Source: Clostridiales bacterium
GTDB lineage: Bacteria; Bacillota; Clostridia; Christensenellales; Aristaeellaceae
Assembly: GCA_004556545.1 (NCBI GenBank)
Contig: SFGO01000055.1
Location: 1 to 26,046, forward strand
Direction of reading: 5' to 3'
Length of the DNA stretch: 26,046 nucleotides
Under the pieces are notes generated by a model. That model saw only the letters and a program-made list of their open reading frames with translations. It was not told the origin of the DNA and ran no database searches. The position numbers and the translations under genes were made by a program. Positions 1 through 7,831 of the stretch are shown piece after piece; position 1 is the first letter of the stretch; each line of letters starts with the position of its first letter.

Positions 1-126
1 GTGCGCAGCACCGAGGACGAGGACAGCCCGAAGGGCTACCGCAGTCCGAAGCCCGCCACGCTACGCGGGGCGGGCCGCAAAGCGCTGTTTGCGGGCAACA
101 GCGAACAACTTGGGGTTTTCAGCCTG
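1..126 (-). repeat. Modular hairpin repeat, copy 1 (long form, cut by window edge)
   Basis: Read on the minus strand this matches the 5' half of the repeat at 19133-19373: the CCCCAAGTTG segment, the CCCGCAAACAGCGCT arm, then the long-form insert with its GGCGGGCTTCGGACTGC and AGCCCTTCGGGCT hairpins. It runs off the left edge, so the 3' half is not seen. The outer end (about 115-126) has diverged from the CAGTCTGTCGAAAAA end of the other copies. It lies just downstream of the metallophosphatase gene and in its orientation. Bases 127-178 hold only a T-rich stretch (minus strand) and a weak AACGT/ACGTT hairpin at the stop codon. Confidence 0.85.
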
Positions 127-178
127 CGTTAGTCAAAAAAGAGAAAAGTCTTTGATAAACACAGAAACGTCAGGCACG

Positions 179-886
179 TTACAGCTTGCGGGAATAAATC
201 CCCGTCTGGATCTCCCGGATGTAGGCTTCCTTCATCCAGAGGCCTTCGGCGGCTTCCGCGTCCCGGACGGCCTGCTCCCGGTCGTAATCCAGCTGGCGCA
301 GGCGAATTTCCAGCGGCGCGGAGGCGCGACCGGTTTCGCCCTCCAGCAGGGCGTAGCAGCATTTGGGCACGCCCATGGCATTGCCCACGCTGCCGGTGTT
401 GACAAGGATCCCGGGGGACAGGGTGCGCATGGCCTGACGGTGCGCGTCCGCGTAGAACAGCCCGTCGTAGGGAACGCCCTGTTCATCCGTCAGGAAGGAT
501 TGGAGAAGCGCCCGGTCATCCGCCACTGTATACAGTTCCGGCATGACGGGACGGCCGTGAAACAGCCGGAACCGGCGGCCGCTGAACCACAGCTCCGACT
601 CCCGGGGAAGCTCCTGCAGGCGGCGCAGACGCTCCGGGCCCAGCTGATCCCAGTAATAACGATCGTTGGGAAAGCTGCGGAAGCCGACACCGTAGTCCCA
701 ATTTCCGCCGATGACCAGCTGGCAGTGCTCAAAGGCCCAGTCAAAGGTAAAGAGATTGCTGGGCCCTTTGCCGACGATGTCTCCCAGACAGATGATCTGG
801 TCCGGCTTCGTCTGAGCCAGATCTCGCTCCAACGCCTCCGTGGCGGGGCGGTTGCCGTGAAGATCGGCCACAAAGGCTATGCGCAT
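179..886 (-). CDS. Calcineurin-like (YfcE/Metallophos_2 type) phosphoesterase with altered metal-site motifs
   Basis: A 235-residue protein that looks like a whole single-domain cytosolic metallophosphoesterase. The core motifs appear in order: D8-L-H10, G35-D36, GNWD at 61-64, FHGRP at 109-113, ADAHRQ at 146-151 and NTGSVG at 163-168. In canonical members the third motif is GNHD/GNHE and the fifth is GHTH. Here the third has Trp in place of His, and the fifth keeps only its last His. The enzyme may therefore bind one metal differently, have changed substrate, or be inactive; the substrate cannot be told from sequence. I chose the ATG at 886 because GGGAG lies 8 bases upstream and a promoter sits at 922-950; the longer frame to 985 would start upstream of that promoter. 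Divergent from the 1062 gene. Confidence 0.85.
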   Translation of the reverse strand: MRIAFVADLHGNRPATEALERDLAQTKPDQIICLGDIVGKGPSNLFTFDWAFEHCQLVIGGNWDYGVGFRSFPNDRYYWDQLGPERLRRLQELPRESELWFSGRRFRLFHGRPVMPELYTVADDRALLQSFLTDEQGVPYDGLFYADAHRQAMRTLSPGILVNTGSVGNAMGVPKCCYALLEGETGRASAPLEIRLRQLDYDREQAVRDAEAAEGLWMKEAYIREIQTGIYSRKL

Positions 887-921
887 TGCCCATTCTCCCT
901 TCCTGAAAAGCAGTTGTTGGA

Positions 922-950
922 AGTATAGCAGATTTTTTGGCGGCGAACAA
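922..950 (-). promoter_or_regulatory. Sigma-A-type promoter for the metallophosphoesterase gene
   Basis: On the minus strand, TTGTTC (945-950), a 17-base spacer and TATACT (922-927). It predicts a leader of about 30 bases to the ATG at 886. Confidence 0.6.
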
Positions 951-956
951 GTTGCA

Positions 957-986
957 TTGTCAGAAACGGCAAATTCATGGTACAAT
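957..986 (+). promoter_or_regulatory. Sigma-A-type promoter with extended -10 for the 1062-2644 operon
   Basis: TTGTCA (957-962), an 18-base spacer ending in TGG, and TACAAT (981-986). Its -35 box lies only 6 bases from the -35 box of the divergent promoter at 922-950, so the two promoters are back to back. Confidence 0.6.
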
Positions 987-1061
987 GTTTTCGGTACTGA
1001 AACTTTTAAAGAAGAAAAGCGTTTTCATTTCGAAAATACGGGAAAGCGAGGAATCGGTTCC

Positions 1062-1724
1062 ATGAGACGGAAAATACCAATGAAACGGCAGTGGCTCGCC
1101 CTGCTTTTGACGGCCTTGCTGGCGATGGCTCCGGCAGCGCTGGCGGAGGAAGAGGCGGAGTCCGGCTTCGGTACCTTTTTGCAGCCGGAGGGCGTAGAGC
1201 TTTGCGCGGTGGAGGAAGCGGCGGGACTTGCTGCGCCGGACGGGCTGGAGGACATGTATGCGCTGATGCAGCGCTGCAATCCTTTCGCGTCCGCCTATGT
1301 GTTTCGGATGCCGGAGGGACGGGCGCTGATGAGCGTGGCCTGCACCACTACCGGCAGCCCGAAAACCGCGCTGGAGCTGCTGGAAAGCTGGCCGCAGATT
1401 CTGAACGCCCTGCAGGGCGAGGGCAAGTCCTTGGCGGTCGAGGATACCTATCCCCGGGTGGAAACGCTGTATGACCGTCAGACCCTGCACGTTCAGGCCG
1501 TTTTGGAGACGGCGGGCATCAGCCTGCCCGTCCGGCTGGACGGCGTGGCGTTTTATCAGGGAGACGATCTGATCGAACTGTGGCAGGTATGGCCCGAAGC
1601 GACGGTCTATCAGCTCAAGCCGCTGGCATTGCAGGAATTACGGGAAGATCTGTTTGCCATGAAAGAATTGACGGACAGCTTCCAGTTTCAGAGCTCGGAA
1701 CAGGGGCAGGAGGAGAGCCTATGA
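1062..1724 (+). CDS. Secreted protein of unknown function
   Basis: A 220-residue protein that I do not recognise. It starts with a clear Sec signal peptide: MRRK and KRQ positive residues, a hydrophobic stretch WLALLLTALLAMAPA, and a likely cleavage after ALA at about residue 28. The mature part is acidic, has no further membrane segment and no lipobox, and mixes strand-like and helical stretches, so it is probably an extracytoplasmic globular domain. The ATG at 1062 is preceded by GAGGA at a 9-base spacing; a second ATG at 1080 (MKRQW) would also leave a complete signal peptide. Its stop overlaps the ATG of the glycosyltransferase gene (ATGA at 1721-1724), so the two are translationally coupled and may work together at the cell envelope. 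Confidence 0.75.
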   Translation: MRRKIPMKRQWLALLLTALLAMAPAALAEEEAESGFGTFLQPEGVELCAVEEAAGLAAPDGLEDMYALMQRCNPFASAYVFRMPEGRALMSVACTTTGSPKTALELLESWPQILNALQGEGKSLAVEDTYPRVETLYDRQTLHVQAVLETAGISLPVRLDGVAFYQGDDLIELWQVWPEATVYQLKPLALQELREDLFAMKELTDSFQFQSSEQGQEESL

Positions 1725-2644
1725 AAACCGTCAGCGTCATTGTGCCCTGTTATAATGAAGAAGAAGCGGCGCCGATCTTTTACCGGGAATTTTTCCGCCG
1801 CACGGCGGAAATGGACTGCCGGTGGGAACTCTGGTTCGTGGATGACGGCAGCACGGACGGCACGCTGGCCGAGCTGCGCGCCCTGCGTTCGCAGGACGAA
1901 CGGGTGCATTTCATCAGCTTTTCCCGGAATTTCGGCAAGGAAAGCGCCATGTATGCCGGTCTGGAAGCGGCCACGGGCGATTACGTGGCCATTATGGACG
2001 TGGATCTGCAGGACCCGCCGGAGCTGCTGCCTGGCATGCTGACCAGCATTCAGGAAGAAGGCTATGACTGCGTGGCGACCCGCCGCGTCACCCGGAAGGG
2101 CGAGCCGCCCATCCGCAGCTTTTTCGCCCGGCAATTTTATCGCCTGATCAACCGCATCTCCAAGACGGAAATCGTGGACGGCGCTCGGGATTTCCGCCTG
2201 ATGACCCGGCAAATGGTGGACAGCATCCTCAGCCTGAAGGAAGTCAGCCGCTTTTCCAAGGGAATTTTCAGCTGGGTGGGCTATCGTACCAAGTGGCTGG
2301 AATATGAAAATGTGGAACGGGTAGCGGGGGAGACCAAGTGGAACTTCTGGAAGCTGTTTCTGTATTCCATCGACGGAATCACCGCGTTTTCCACTGCGCC
2401 GCTGGCCATCGCTTCGATTACGGGCGTGGTGTTCTGCGGCGTGTCCATCCTGCTGATGCTGTATTTCTTCATTAAAACCCTGATCTGGGGCGACCCGGTG
2501 GCGGGTTTCCCGGCCATGATCTGCATCATTCTGTTTCTGGGCGGAATCCAGCTGTTCTGCATGGGCATTTTGGGACAATACCTGAGCAAAACCTATCTGG
2601 AAACCAAGCGCCGTCCCATTTACATCGCCCGGGAGAAGGAATAG
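1721..2644 (+). CDS. GtrB/DPM1-like family 2 glycosyltransferase with two C-terminal TM helices
   Basis: A 307-residue membrane-anchored GT-A enzyme. The N-terminus VSVIVPCYNEEE, the FVDDGSTDGT nucleotide-sugar motif, the SRNFGKESA stretch, and the metal-binding DVDLQDPPE (around residues 92-100) are typical of the DPM1/GtrB/ArnC group. Two hydrophobic segments follow at about 223-250 and 265-288, and a basic cytosolic tail KRRPIYIAREKE. Family members move a sugar from UDP- or GDP-sugar to undecaprenyl phosphate on the inner face of the membrane for later transfer to wall polymers or surface glycans. Which sugar is used cannot be told. It overlaps the secreted protein gene by 4 bases, so both are expressed from the promoter at 957-986. 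No flippase or GT-C partner is adjacent. Confidence 0.93.
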   Translation: MKTVSVIVPCYNEEEAAPIFYREFFRRTAEMDCRWELWFVDDGSTDGTLAELRALRSQDERVHFISFSRNFGKESAMYAGLEAATGDYVAIMDVDLQDPPELLPGMLTSIQEEGYDCVATRRVTRKGEPPIRSFFARQFYRLINRISKTEIVDGARDFRLMTRQMVDSILSLKEVSRFSKGIFSWVGYRTKWLEYENVERVAGETKWNFWKLFLYSIDGITAFSTAPLAIASITGVVFCGVSILLMLYFFIKTLIWGDPVAGFPAMICIILFLGGIQLFCMGILGQYLSKTYLETKRRPIYIAREKE

Positions 2645-2664
2645 CCAAAACAAACGGCAGCCTC

Positions 2665-2694
2665 TTTACAAAAAGGCAAAAAAAAATGTACAAT
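2665..2694 (+). promoter_or_regulatory. Promoter for the SH3/Ig-like surface protein
   Basis: TTTACA (2665-2670), an 18-base A-rich spacer, and TACAAT (2689-2694). The predicted leader is about 90 bases. No separate terminator is seen for the glycosyltransferase gene, so some read-through is possible. Confidence 0.5.
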
Positions 2695-2702
2695 CTTCTC
2701 CT

Positions 2703-2770
2703 GAACAGGGAAGAAAACCCTGCCCCTGTTCGTCTAATGTATGTGAAACGCCTTGCGGAGAGGATCCGCA
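2703..2770 (+). other. Two-hairpin 5' leader of the surface protein gene
   Basis: Stem 1 pairs GAACAGGG (2703-2710) with CCCTGTTC (2724-2731). Stem 2 pairs TGCGGA (2754-2759) with TCCGCA (2765-2770). Neither is followed by a T-tract, and the ribosome-binding site GGAGGG lies downstream. It may stabilise the message; I do not match it to a known riboswitch. Confidence 0.4.
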
Positions 2771-2792
2771 GGGGAAACGGAGGGATTTAAGG

Positions 2793-5700
2793 ATGAAACG
2801 TTGTCTTGCGATTTTGCTTGTCGCGGTTTTGCTGATCGGGCTGATGCCCCTGACCGGCGCTCTGGCGGCAACAGAGTACGCGACCGTGGTCGGCGGGTGG
2901 CTTCGCCTGCGGGAGAAGGCCTCCTTTAACGCCACCACTATCAGCAGTTACAAAACCGGTACGACAGTGAAGGTCCTCAGTATCAGCAACGGCTGGTATC
3001 GGGTGGAAACGCCCGACGGACGCACAGGCTATATGTACGGCCAGTACCTGCAGCCCACCAGCAGCAGCATGACCCCCGTGCCCAACACCAATGCGACGGT
3101 GGTCAGCGGCAACGGCTACGGCGTGCGGATGCGTTCCGGCCCCAGCACCACCTACGCGGTGCTGCGCAAGTGGCCGGTAGGCACCCGGGCCATCATTCTG
3201 GCGGAAGGCCAGAATTGGTGCCGCATCAGCGTGGGTGGCAACGTCGGCTATATGATGAGCCAGTTCCTGCGCAAGGACGGCAGCCCCGCTCCCAGCTATG
3301 ATGGCGACGCGACCGTGTGGGCCGCCAACGGCAAGGGCGTGCGTCTGCGCACCGGCGCGGGCACCAACTATTCCATCATCGGCGTTTACAGCGTCGGCAC
3401 GCAGGTGAAGATCCTGGAACGCTACAACGGCTGGTATCGGATTCAGATCGGCAGCCGTGTGGGCTACATGATGAGCCAGTTCCTGGTGGAGAATTCCTCC
3501 TACAAGGTCAACGGCGTGACCATCAACAACATGAAGCCCGTGGTGGGCAACATTCTGGCGGTGCAGAGCGTGGATCCTTCCAACGCCGCCATCACCTATC
3601 AGTGGTTGCGCACCGACCTGACCGGCAAGGAGTCCGTGGTGGGCACCAACGCCTCCTACGCTGTGACCGATCAGGACGTGGGCTGCACCTTCCGCCTGCG
3701 GGTGGATGGCTACGGCCGTTGGACCGGCTACGCGGTCAGCGCCTACACCGCCGCTGTCACCAACCGTCAGCAGCTGGTAGGCGTGAAGTTCAATCATGAC
3801 ACGCCTGTGGTGGGCGACCGTCTGGAGCCCATCGTGGAGCCCAAGGACGCCACCTACACCTGCCTGTGGCAGCTGGACGGCGTGAACGTCAGCACCAACT
3901 ACTACTATGAAGTGCCTGTGTCCGCCGTGGGCAAGACCATCCGGCTGACTGTCACCGGTACAGGCGCGTACAACGGCAGCGCTCTGGCTCCCATCGATAC
4001 CCAGAAGGTAGCCACCGCCGGCGCGCTGACCAGCGCCAGCATCGTCAACCTGACCACCAAGGACGCGGCCCCCAACGTGGGCGACCGTCTGCAGGCCGTC
4101 TATGCGCCCGCCTCCGCCAGCGTGAAGCTGACCTGGTATCTGGTGGACGACAGCGGCAACACCACCGTGATCTCCAACGCTCAGACCATCGAGGTCGGCT
4201 CCGGCTGCGTGGGCAAGGCCATCCGTCTGGTGGTGGAGGGCACCGGCAGCTACACCGGCAGCCAGCAGGTCGTGAACACCGGCAAGGTGACCAACATCAC
4301 CAACCTGACCGGCGTGACCATCGAGGGCGCCGCCCAGCCGCTGGTCAACGCCAATCCCACGATGCTGCAGGCCAAGGTTCAGCCCAAGGAGGCCGAAGCC
4401 ACTGCCCTGACCTATCAGTGGCTGCGTGACAAGGCGGAGATTCCCGGTGCGACCGGCGCGACCTACACCGTCACGGCGGACGATCAGGACAAGGCCATCT
4501 CCGTGGTGGTCAAGGCCCAGAGCAGCAACACCTCCTTCCGCGGTGAGGCCACCAGCGCCGAAACCCAGAAGGTAGTCGTGGAGCCCGGCTCCATCGCCTG
4601 CACCGGTCATGAAGGCCTGATGCAGGACGTGAACGCCTCCATCACGCTGGCTGTCAAGTCCGGCTCTGCGGTCAACTGGAACGTGACCATCACGCCCGCC
4701 AATCCCGGCCTGACCATCAACGGCAACACCATCACCGGCAAGCCCAACGCCTCCGGCACGTACACGGTGGAAGCGACCGCGACCAACGCGGCGGGCAGCA
4801 GCTACAATAGCTTCACCATGAGCATTGCGCCCCAGCCCTCTGAGGTGCCCGTGGTGCAGCCCATGACCAGCGGCATCTTCGAGAAGGGCGCGGCAGTGAA
4901 CGTGCAGTTCACCGCCAGCAACGGCCCGCTGACCGGCTGGAAGTTCACCGGCACCATTCCCGAGGGCCTGAAGTTCGACCCCAACACCGGCGTTCTGAAC
5001 GGCGCTACCTCTGCCGTGGGTTCCTACACCATTCAGGTGTACGCCCAGAACAAGAACGGCTGGTCTGCGGAAATGGTTTACGCCTTCGAGGTCAAGGACA
5101 ACACCGTTCCCGTGCAGCCGCTGACGCTGACCGGCTCCAATATGGAAGTGAATTCCGGCGAAGCCTTCACCAAAAACGTCCTGCAAGCGAACGGCGGCGT
5201 TACTCCCTACTCCTATGAATACACCAAGGAGGGGGAGAAGATCGACATGAATATCAACTCCTTCACCGGCGAGTTCACCAGCAACGGCATCACCGTGGAG
5301 AAGGAAACCGTCTATGAGCTGACCGTGAAGGTCACCGACGGCAAGGGCAACGCCGCCGATACCAAGCTGACCCTGACGGTGAAGCCCGTCACGAAGGAAG
5401 CCACAAAGACCTCCGAGGAGACCAGCGATCCTGCGCTGGCTCCTGCGGCGCAGGACGATCGTTCCCTTGTGGAGGAAAAAACTGCCGAAAAGGCAGCCGT
5501 CGAGGAGAATCCTGTTGTTGCCCCCATGCTGAAGAAGCCCGAGCACGTGAAGCTGGCGCTGAAAAAGGACGGCGCCTGGCTGCTGAAGTGGGACGCGGTG
5601 GAGAACGCCGCCGGATACCGGCTGGTGAAGGCCAACACGGATAACAAGCCTTCCGAGCTGGAAAAGCCCCAGTACAAATTCTCCAAGGAGCCCGTGGCAG

Positions 5701-5852
5701 GCGTTGAGTACGAGATCTGGGCGATTGCCGCCGATGGTTCCGAAGGCGAACACGTGGTATTCAAAATCACGGAAAAGCTTCTGAACGAACTGCTGACCGC
5801 TCAGGAGACGGAAGAACTGCCGGATGCGCAGAACTCCGAAAATAACCAATAA
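2793..5852 (+). CDS. Large secreted protein with three SH3-like and multiple Ig-like domains
   Basis: A 1019-residue exported protein. A Sec signal peptide (1-25, ending GALA) is followed by three bacterial SH3 domains at about 27-87, 101-160 and 172-231, each with the RxGxG/NGWYR/GY pattern. Six or so Ig-like modules follow (about 235-880), including ones resembling putative-Ig (He_PIG) repeats with GTIPEGLKFDPNTGVL. A Glu/Lys/Ala-rich linker (about 885-925) leads to a fibronectin-III-like C-terminal domain (LLKWDAVENAAGYRLV). No LPXTG, SLH or catalytic domain is present. SH3 domains of this type commonly bind peptidoglycan, so a wall-associated or secreted adhesion or structural role is likely. 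Start: GGAGGG 8 bases before the ATG. Codon use is strongly biased to GGC, ACC and CTG, as in highly expressed genes, which also leaves a spurious antisense frame open. Confidence 0.88.
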   Translation: MKRCLAILLVAVLLIGLMPLTGALAATEYATVVGGWLRLREKASFNATTISSYKTGTTVKVLSISNGWYRVETPDGRTGYMYGQYLQPTSSSMTPVPNTNATVVSGNGYGVRMRSGPSTTYAVLRKWPVGTRAIILAEGQNWCRISVGGNVGYMMSQFLRKDGSPAPSYDGDATVWAANGKGVRLRTGAGTNYSIIGVYSVGTQVKILERYNGWYRIQIGSRVGYMMSQFLVENSSYKVNGVTINNMKPVVGNILAVQSVDPSNAAITYQWLRTDLTGKESVVGTNASYAVTDQDVGCTFRLRVDGYGRWTGYAVSAYTAAVTNRQQLVGVKFNHDTPVVGDRLEPIVEPKDATYTCLWQLDGVNVSTNYYYEVPVSAVGKTIRLTVTGTGAYNGSALAPIDTQKVATAGALTSASIVNLTTKDAAPNVGDRLQAVYAPASASVKLTWYLVDDSGNTTVISNAQTIEVGSGCVGKAIRLVVEGTGSYTGSQQVVNTGKVTNITNLTGVTIEGAAQPLVNANPTMLQAKVQPKEAEATALTYQWLRDKAEIPGATGATYTVTADDQDKAISVVVKAQSSNTSFRGEATSAETQKVVVEPGSIACTGHEGLMQDVNASITLAVKSGSAVNWNVTITPANPGLTINGNTITGKPNASGTYTVEATATNAAGSSYNSFTMSIAPQPSEVPVVQPMTSGIFEKGAAVNVQFTASNGPLTGWKFTGTIPEGLKFDPNTGVLNGATSAVGSYTIQVYAQNKNGWSAEMVYAFEVKDNTVPVQPLTLTGSNMEVNSGEAFTKNVLQANGGVTPYSYEYTKEGEKIDMNINSFTGEFTSNGITVEKETVYELTVKVTDGKGNAADTKLTLTVKPVTKEATKTSEETSDPALAPAAQDDRSLVEEKTAEKAAVEENPVVAPMLKKPEHVKLALKKDGAWLLKWDAVENAAGYRLVKANTDNKPSELEKPQYKFSKEPVAGVEYEIWAIAADGSEGEHVVFKITEKLLNELLTAQETEELPDAQNSENNQ

Positions 5853-5860
5853 GAAAACGG

Positions 5861-5893
5861 GCCGTTCCCCTGAAAATGGGGAACGGCTTTTCC
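5861..5893 (+). terminator. Rho-independent terminator of the surface protein gene
   Basis: GCCGTTCCCC (5861-5870) pairs with GGGGAACGGC (5878-5887) around a 7-base loop, followed by TTTTCC. It lies 8 bases after the stop codon. Confidence 0.85.
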
Positions 5894-5901
5894 GTATAAA
5901 C

Positions 5902-5939
5902 AAGAGCGTCCTTCCGCCGGAAAACGGGTGGACGCTCTT
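5902..5939 (-). terminator. Rho-independent terminator of the two-TM protein gene
   Basis: Ten-base arms AAGAGCGTCC and GGACGCTCTT (5902-5911 and 5930-5939), followed on the minus strand by TTGTTTAT. It lies just downstream of the minus-strand gene ending at 5944; the two convergent genes have back-to-back terminators. Confidence 0.75.
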
Positions 5940-5943
5940 ACTT

Positions 5944-6999
5944 TCAGCAAGTATGCTTACCCATGGTACTGCGAATTTTGACCTTCTGCCTGACGGGAGC
6001 AGGCGTTGAAGGCTGTGCTTCGGGCTGGAACTGGGACGGTTCGGGAGAAGATTCTACAGACGAAGTGACTTCCGCTTCCTCCATTGCTGCATCAGGCTGC
6101 GTCGGGGCGGGCTTTGTGTCGGAAGCGAGAGGCGCGGAAGAAAAGAAAGGATCTTCTTCCTCGTCTCCGTCAAAGTTCAGGTCAAAGTCGGGGGCTTCTT
6201 CGGAAAGAGCAGCCGTGGGGGACGGAGCGGGAGAAACGGGCGGCTGCTCCTGAGAACGGATAAACAGCAGGTCTTCCTCAAAAATGGAAGAAAGACTGGA
6301 TACCGGGGCTGCTTCCGCCTCAGAAGGAAGGGGAGAGGGGGAAAGCGGTTTGTTTTCGGACGGCTCAGGCTGCGGCTCGGCGGGACGTACCGGTTCCTTG
6401 GGCCGTTGATAGGGGCTGCGCGGCTCCTGCGTCTCCGGCCGCTGATAGGGGCTCCGCTCGTCTGGTTTTACGCTGGCAAAAGCGGCGGCATGGCTTTGCG
6501 CTGCCGGGGCGAAGGTGTTGGCCCGTTCTTCCCGTATCTCCCGGAAGGAACCGCCCCGCCAGCCGCCTTGCCCGGCGGCCAGACCGTCCTCCATGGAAGG
6601 GGCGGCGAAGGGATTGTCCGGCAGAACGTTTTCCGCCTGTTTGGGCCGCCAAAGGCCCGCCTGCTTTTCGATCTCCTCAGAAAAACGGGGAGCGGGACGG
6701 GAGAACGTTTCGTCAGGGTTCCGGCGCGGCTTTAAACCTGCGCAGGCCAGCAGCGCGATTCCGCCGGCTGCCGCCAGCACGCCGCCCAGCAGCACGGGCA
6801 AAGGACGGTTCAGCACAAAGGTCATCAGCTGGTTGATCCCATTGACCAGAAAACTCTGGGAGGGCGTGGCGAAGGAATCCAGCACCAGCTTCAGCTGAGC
6901 GTTGGCCAAAAGCGGCAGGACGGACGCCGCAAGTCCAAGAAAAGCGGCGATGCAGCCCAGCATTGTCAAAAGAACGCCCAGCGTCTTACGGAATTTCAT
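5944..6999 (-). CDS. Two-TM protein with a long disordered Pro/Glu/Ser-rich cytosolic tail
   Basis: A 351-residue protein with no family I recognise. Two hydrophobic helices lie at about 7-32 and 66-92, followed by a basic KPRRNP boundary. By the positive-inside rule the remaining 250 residues are probably cytosolic. That tail is low-complexity and acidic, rich in Pro, Glu, Ser and Ala. It contains two copies of RSPYQRP about 13 residues apart, an acidic block DFDLNFDGDEEEDPFF, and ends in a basic segment VRQKVKIRSTMGKHTC. The many Ser/Thr residues beside a kinase/phosphatase triad make it a plausible substrate or scaffold, but this is inference. The start is uncertain: ATGs at 6999, 7005 and 7029 are in frame; AAGGA lies 10 bases before 6999 and only 4 before 7005. 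Confidence 0.7.
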   Translation of the reverse strand: MKFRKTLGVLLTMLGCIAAFLGLAASVLPLLANAQLKLVLDSFATPSQSFLVNGINQLMTFVLNRPLPVLLGGVLAAAGGIALLACAGLKPRRNPDETFSRPAPRFSEEIEKQAGLWRPKQAENVLPDNPFAAPSMEDGLAAGQGGWRGGSFREIREERANTFAPAAQSHAAAFASVKPDERSPYQRPETQEPRSPYQRPKEPVRPAEPQPEPSENKPLSPSPLPSEAEAAPVSSLSSIFEEDLLFIRSQEQPPVSPAPSPTAALSEEAPDFDLNFDGDEEEDPFFSSAPLASDTKPAPTQPDAAMEEAEVTSSVESSPEPSQFQPEAQPSTPAPVRQKVKIRSTMGKHTC

Positions 7000-7051
7000 T
7001 CCCATCCATTCCTTTCCAAAATACTCCATCTACTTCATTTCGCTGCAGCTG

Positions 7052-7086
7052 GCGGATTTCCTTCTGAAAAACGGCAGGAAATCCGC
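7052..7086. other. Ten-base perfect inverted repeat between divergent genes
   Basis: GCGGATTTCC (7052-7061) and GGAAATCCGC (7077-7086), 15 bases apart, between the two-TM protein gene and the vWA gene. It is not followed by a T-tract on either strand. It could be an operator or a leader hairpin. I see no convincing -35/-10 pair in 7000-7138. Confidence 0.5.
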
Positions 7087-7138
7087 TGCCTCGTAAAGAA
7101 TCTTACCAACAGACGACGATGACAAAGGAGGACGAACC

Positions 7139-7819
7139 GTGGCGGGTTATCAGCTTACCTATCATGTGGATATGGTATTTTGCATCGATTCCACCGGAAG
7201 TATGCGCCATGTGCTGGATTTTGTAAAGCAGAATGCGCTGAATCTGTATCAGGATATTACCCGTGAAATGGAGAAAAAGCACAAGAAGATTCATCAGCTT
7301 CGGGTGAAGGTGATCGCTTTCCGGGATTATATTGCCGACGGCGAGGAAGCCATGCTGTCCAGCGAGTTTTTTACCCTGCCGGAACAGGCGGAAATGCTGC
7401 GGGACTGCGTGGAAGGCATCCACGCCAAGGGCGGCGGAGACATTCCCGAGGATGGGCTGGAAGCGCTGGCCTATGCCATCCGCAGCGACTGGACCCGGGA
7501 AGGGATCAAGAAACGGCATATTATCGTCGTTTGGTCGGACGCGCCCACCCATGAGCTGGGCCACGGAAAGATCGCGCCCTGGTATCCGGAAGGCATGGCG
7601 AAGGACTTTGACGAGCTGACCCTCTGGTGGGAGGACGAGCAGCTGGGCGGATGCATGGATGAAAACGCCAAGCGTCTGCTGATTTTCGCCCCGGACGCGC
7701 CGGAATGGAACCGCATTTCTTCCGAATGGGGGCAGGTGATCCACGTGCAGACGGTCAGCGAGGGACTGGAAGACGTGGAATATTCGCAGGTGCTGGACTC
7801 CGTTTGCAACACGATTTAA
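7139..7819 (+). CDS. TerY-like von Willebrand factor A domain protein
   Basis: A 226-residue cytosolic protein made almost entirely of one vWA domain. The metal-ion-dependent adhesion site is seen as D17-S-T-G-S21 in VDMVFCIDSTGSM, with the later acidic residue in WSDAPTHELGHG. A GGGDIPEDGLEAL segment sits where the second metal-site loop is expected. No signal peptide or membrane helix is present. It is followed by a PP2C phosphatase and a protein kinase on the same strand. This is the arrangement known as the TerY-P triad, in which the vWA protein is thought to act as a metal-dependent adaptor in phospho-signalling. Start: GTG with AAAGGAGG 7 bases upstream. Its stop is 12 bases from the proposed start of the phosphatase. 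Confidence 0.88.
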   Translation: MAGYQLTYHVDMVFCIDSTGSMRHVLDFVKQNALNLYQDITREMEKKHKKIHQLRVKVIAFRDYIADGEEAMLSSEFFTLPEQAEMLRDCVEGIHAKGGGDIPEDGLEALAYAIRSDWTREGIKKRHIIVVWSDAPTHELGHGKIAPWYPEGMAKDFDELTLWWEDEQLGGCMDENAKRLLIFAPDAPEWNRISSEWGQVIHVQTVSEGLEDVEYSQVLDSVCNTI

Positions 7820-7831
7820 GGGGGACTTTGT

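Noticed and set aside
2695..2792. A c-di-AMP or c-di-GMP riboswitch in front of the SH3-domain gene
   Set aside because: Such genes often have one, but the leader is under 100 bases and shows two simple hairpins without the conserved loops.
2787..5903. A 1038-codon open frame on the minus strand, antisense to the surface protein
   Set aside because: It is Gly/His/Val-rich with no domain, no start signals, and mirrors the strong GGC/ACC/CTG codon bias of the plus-strand gene, which has a signal peptide and clear SH3 domains.
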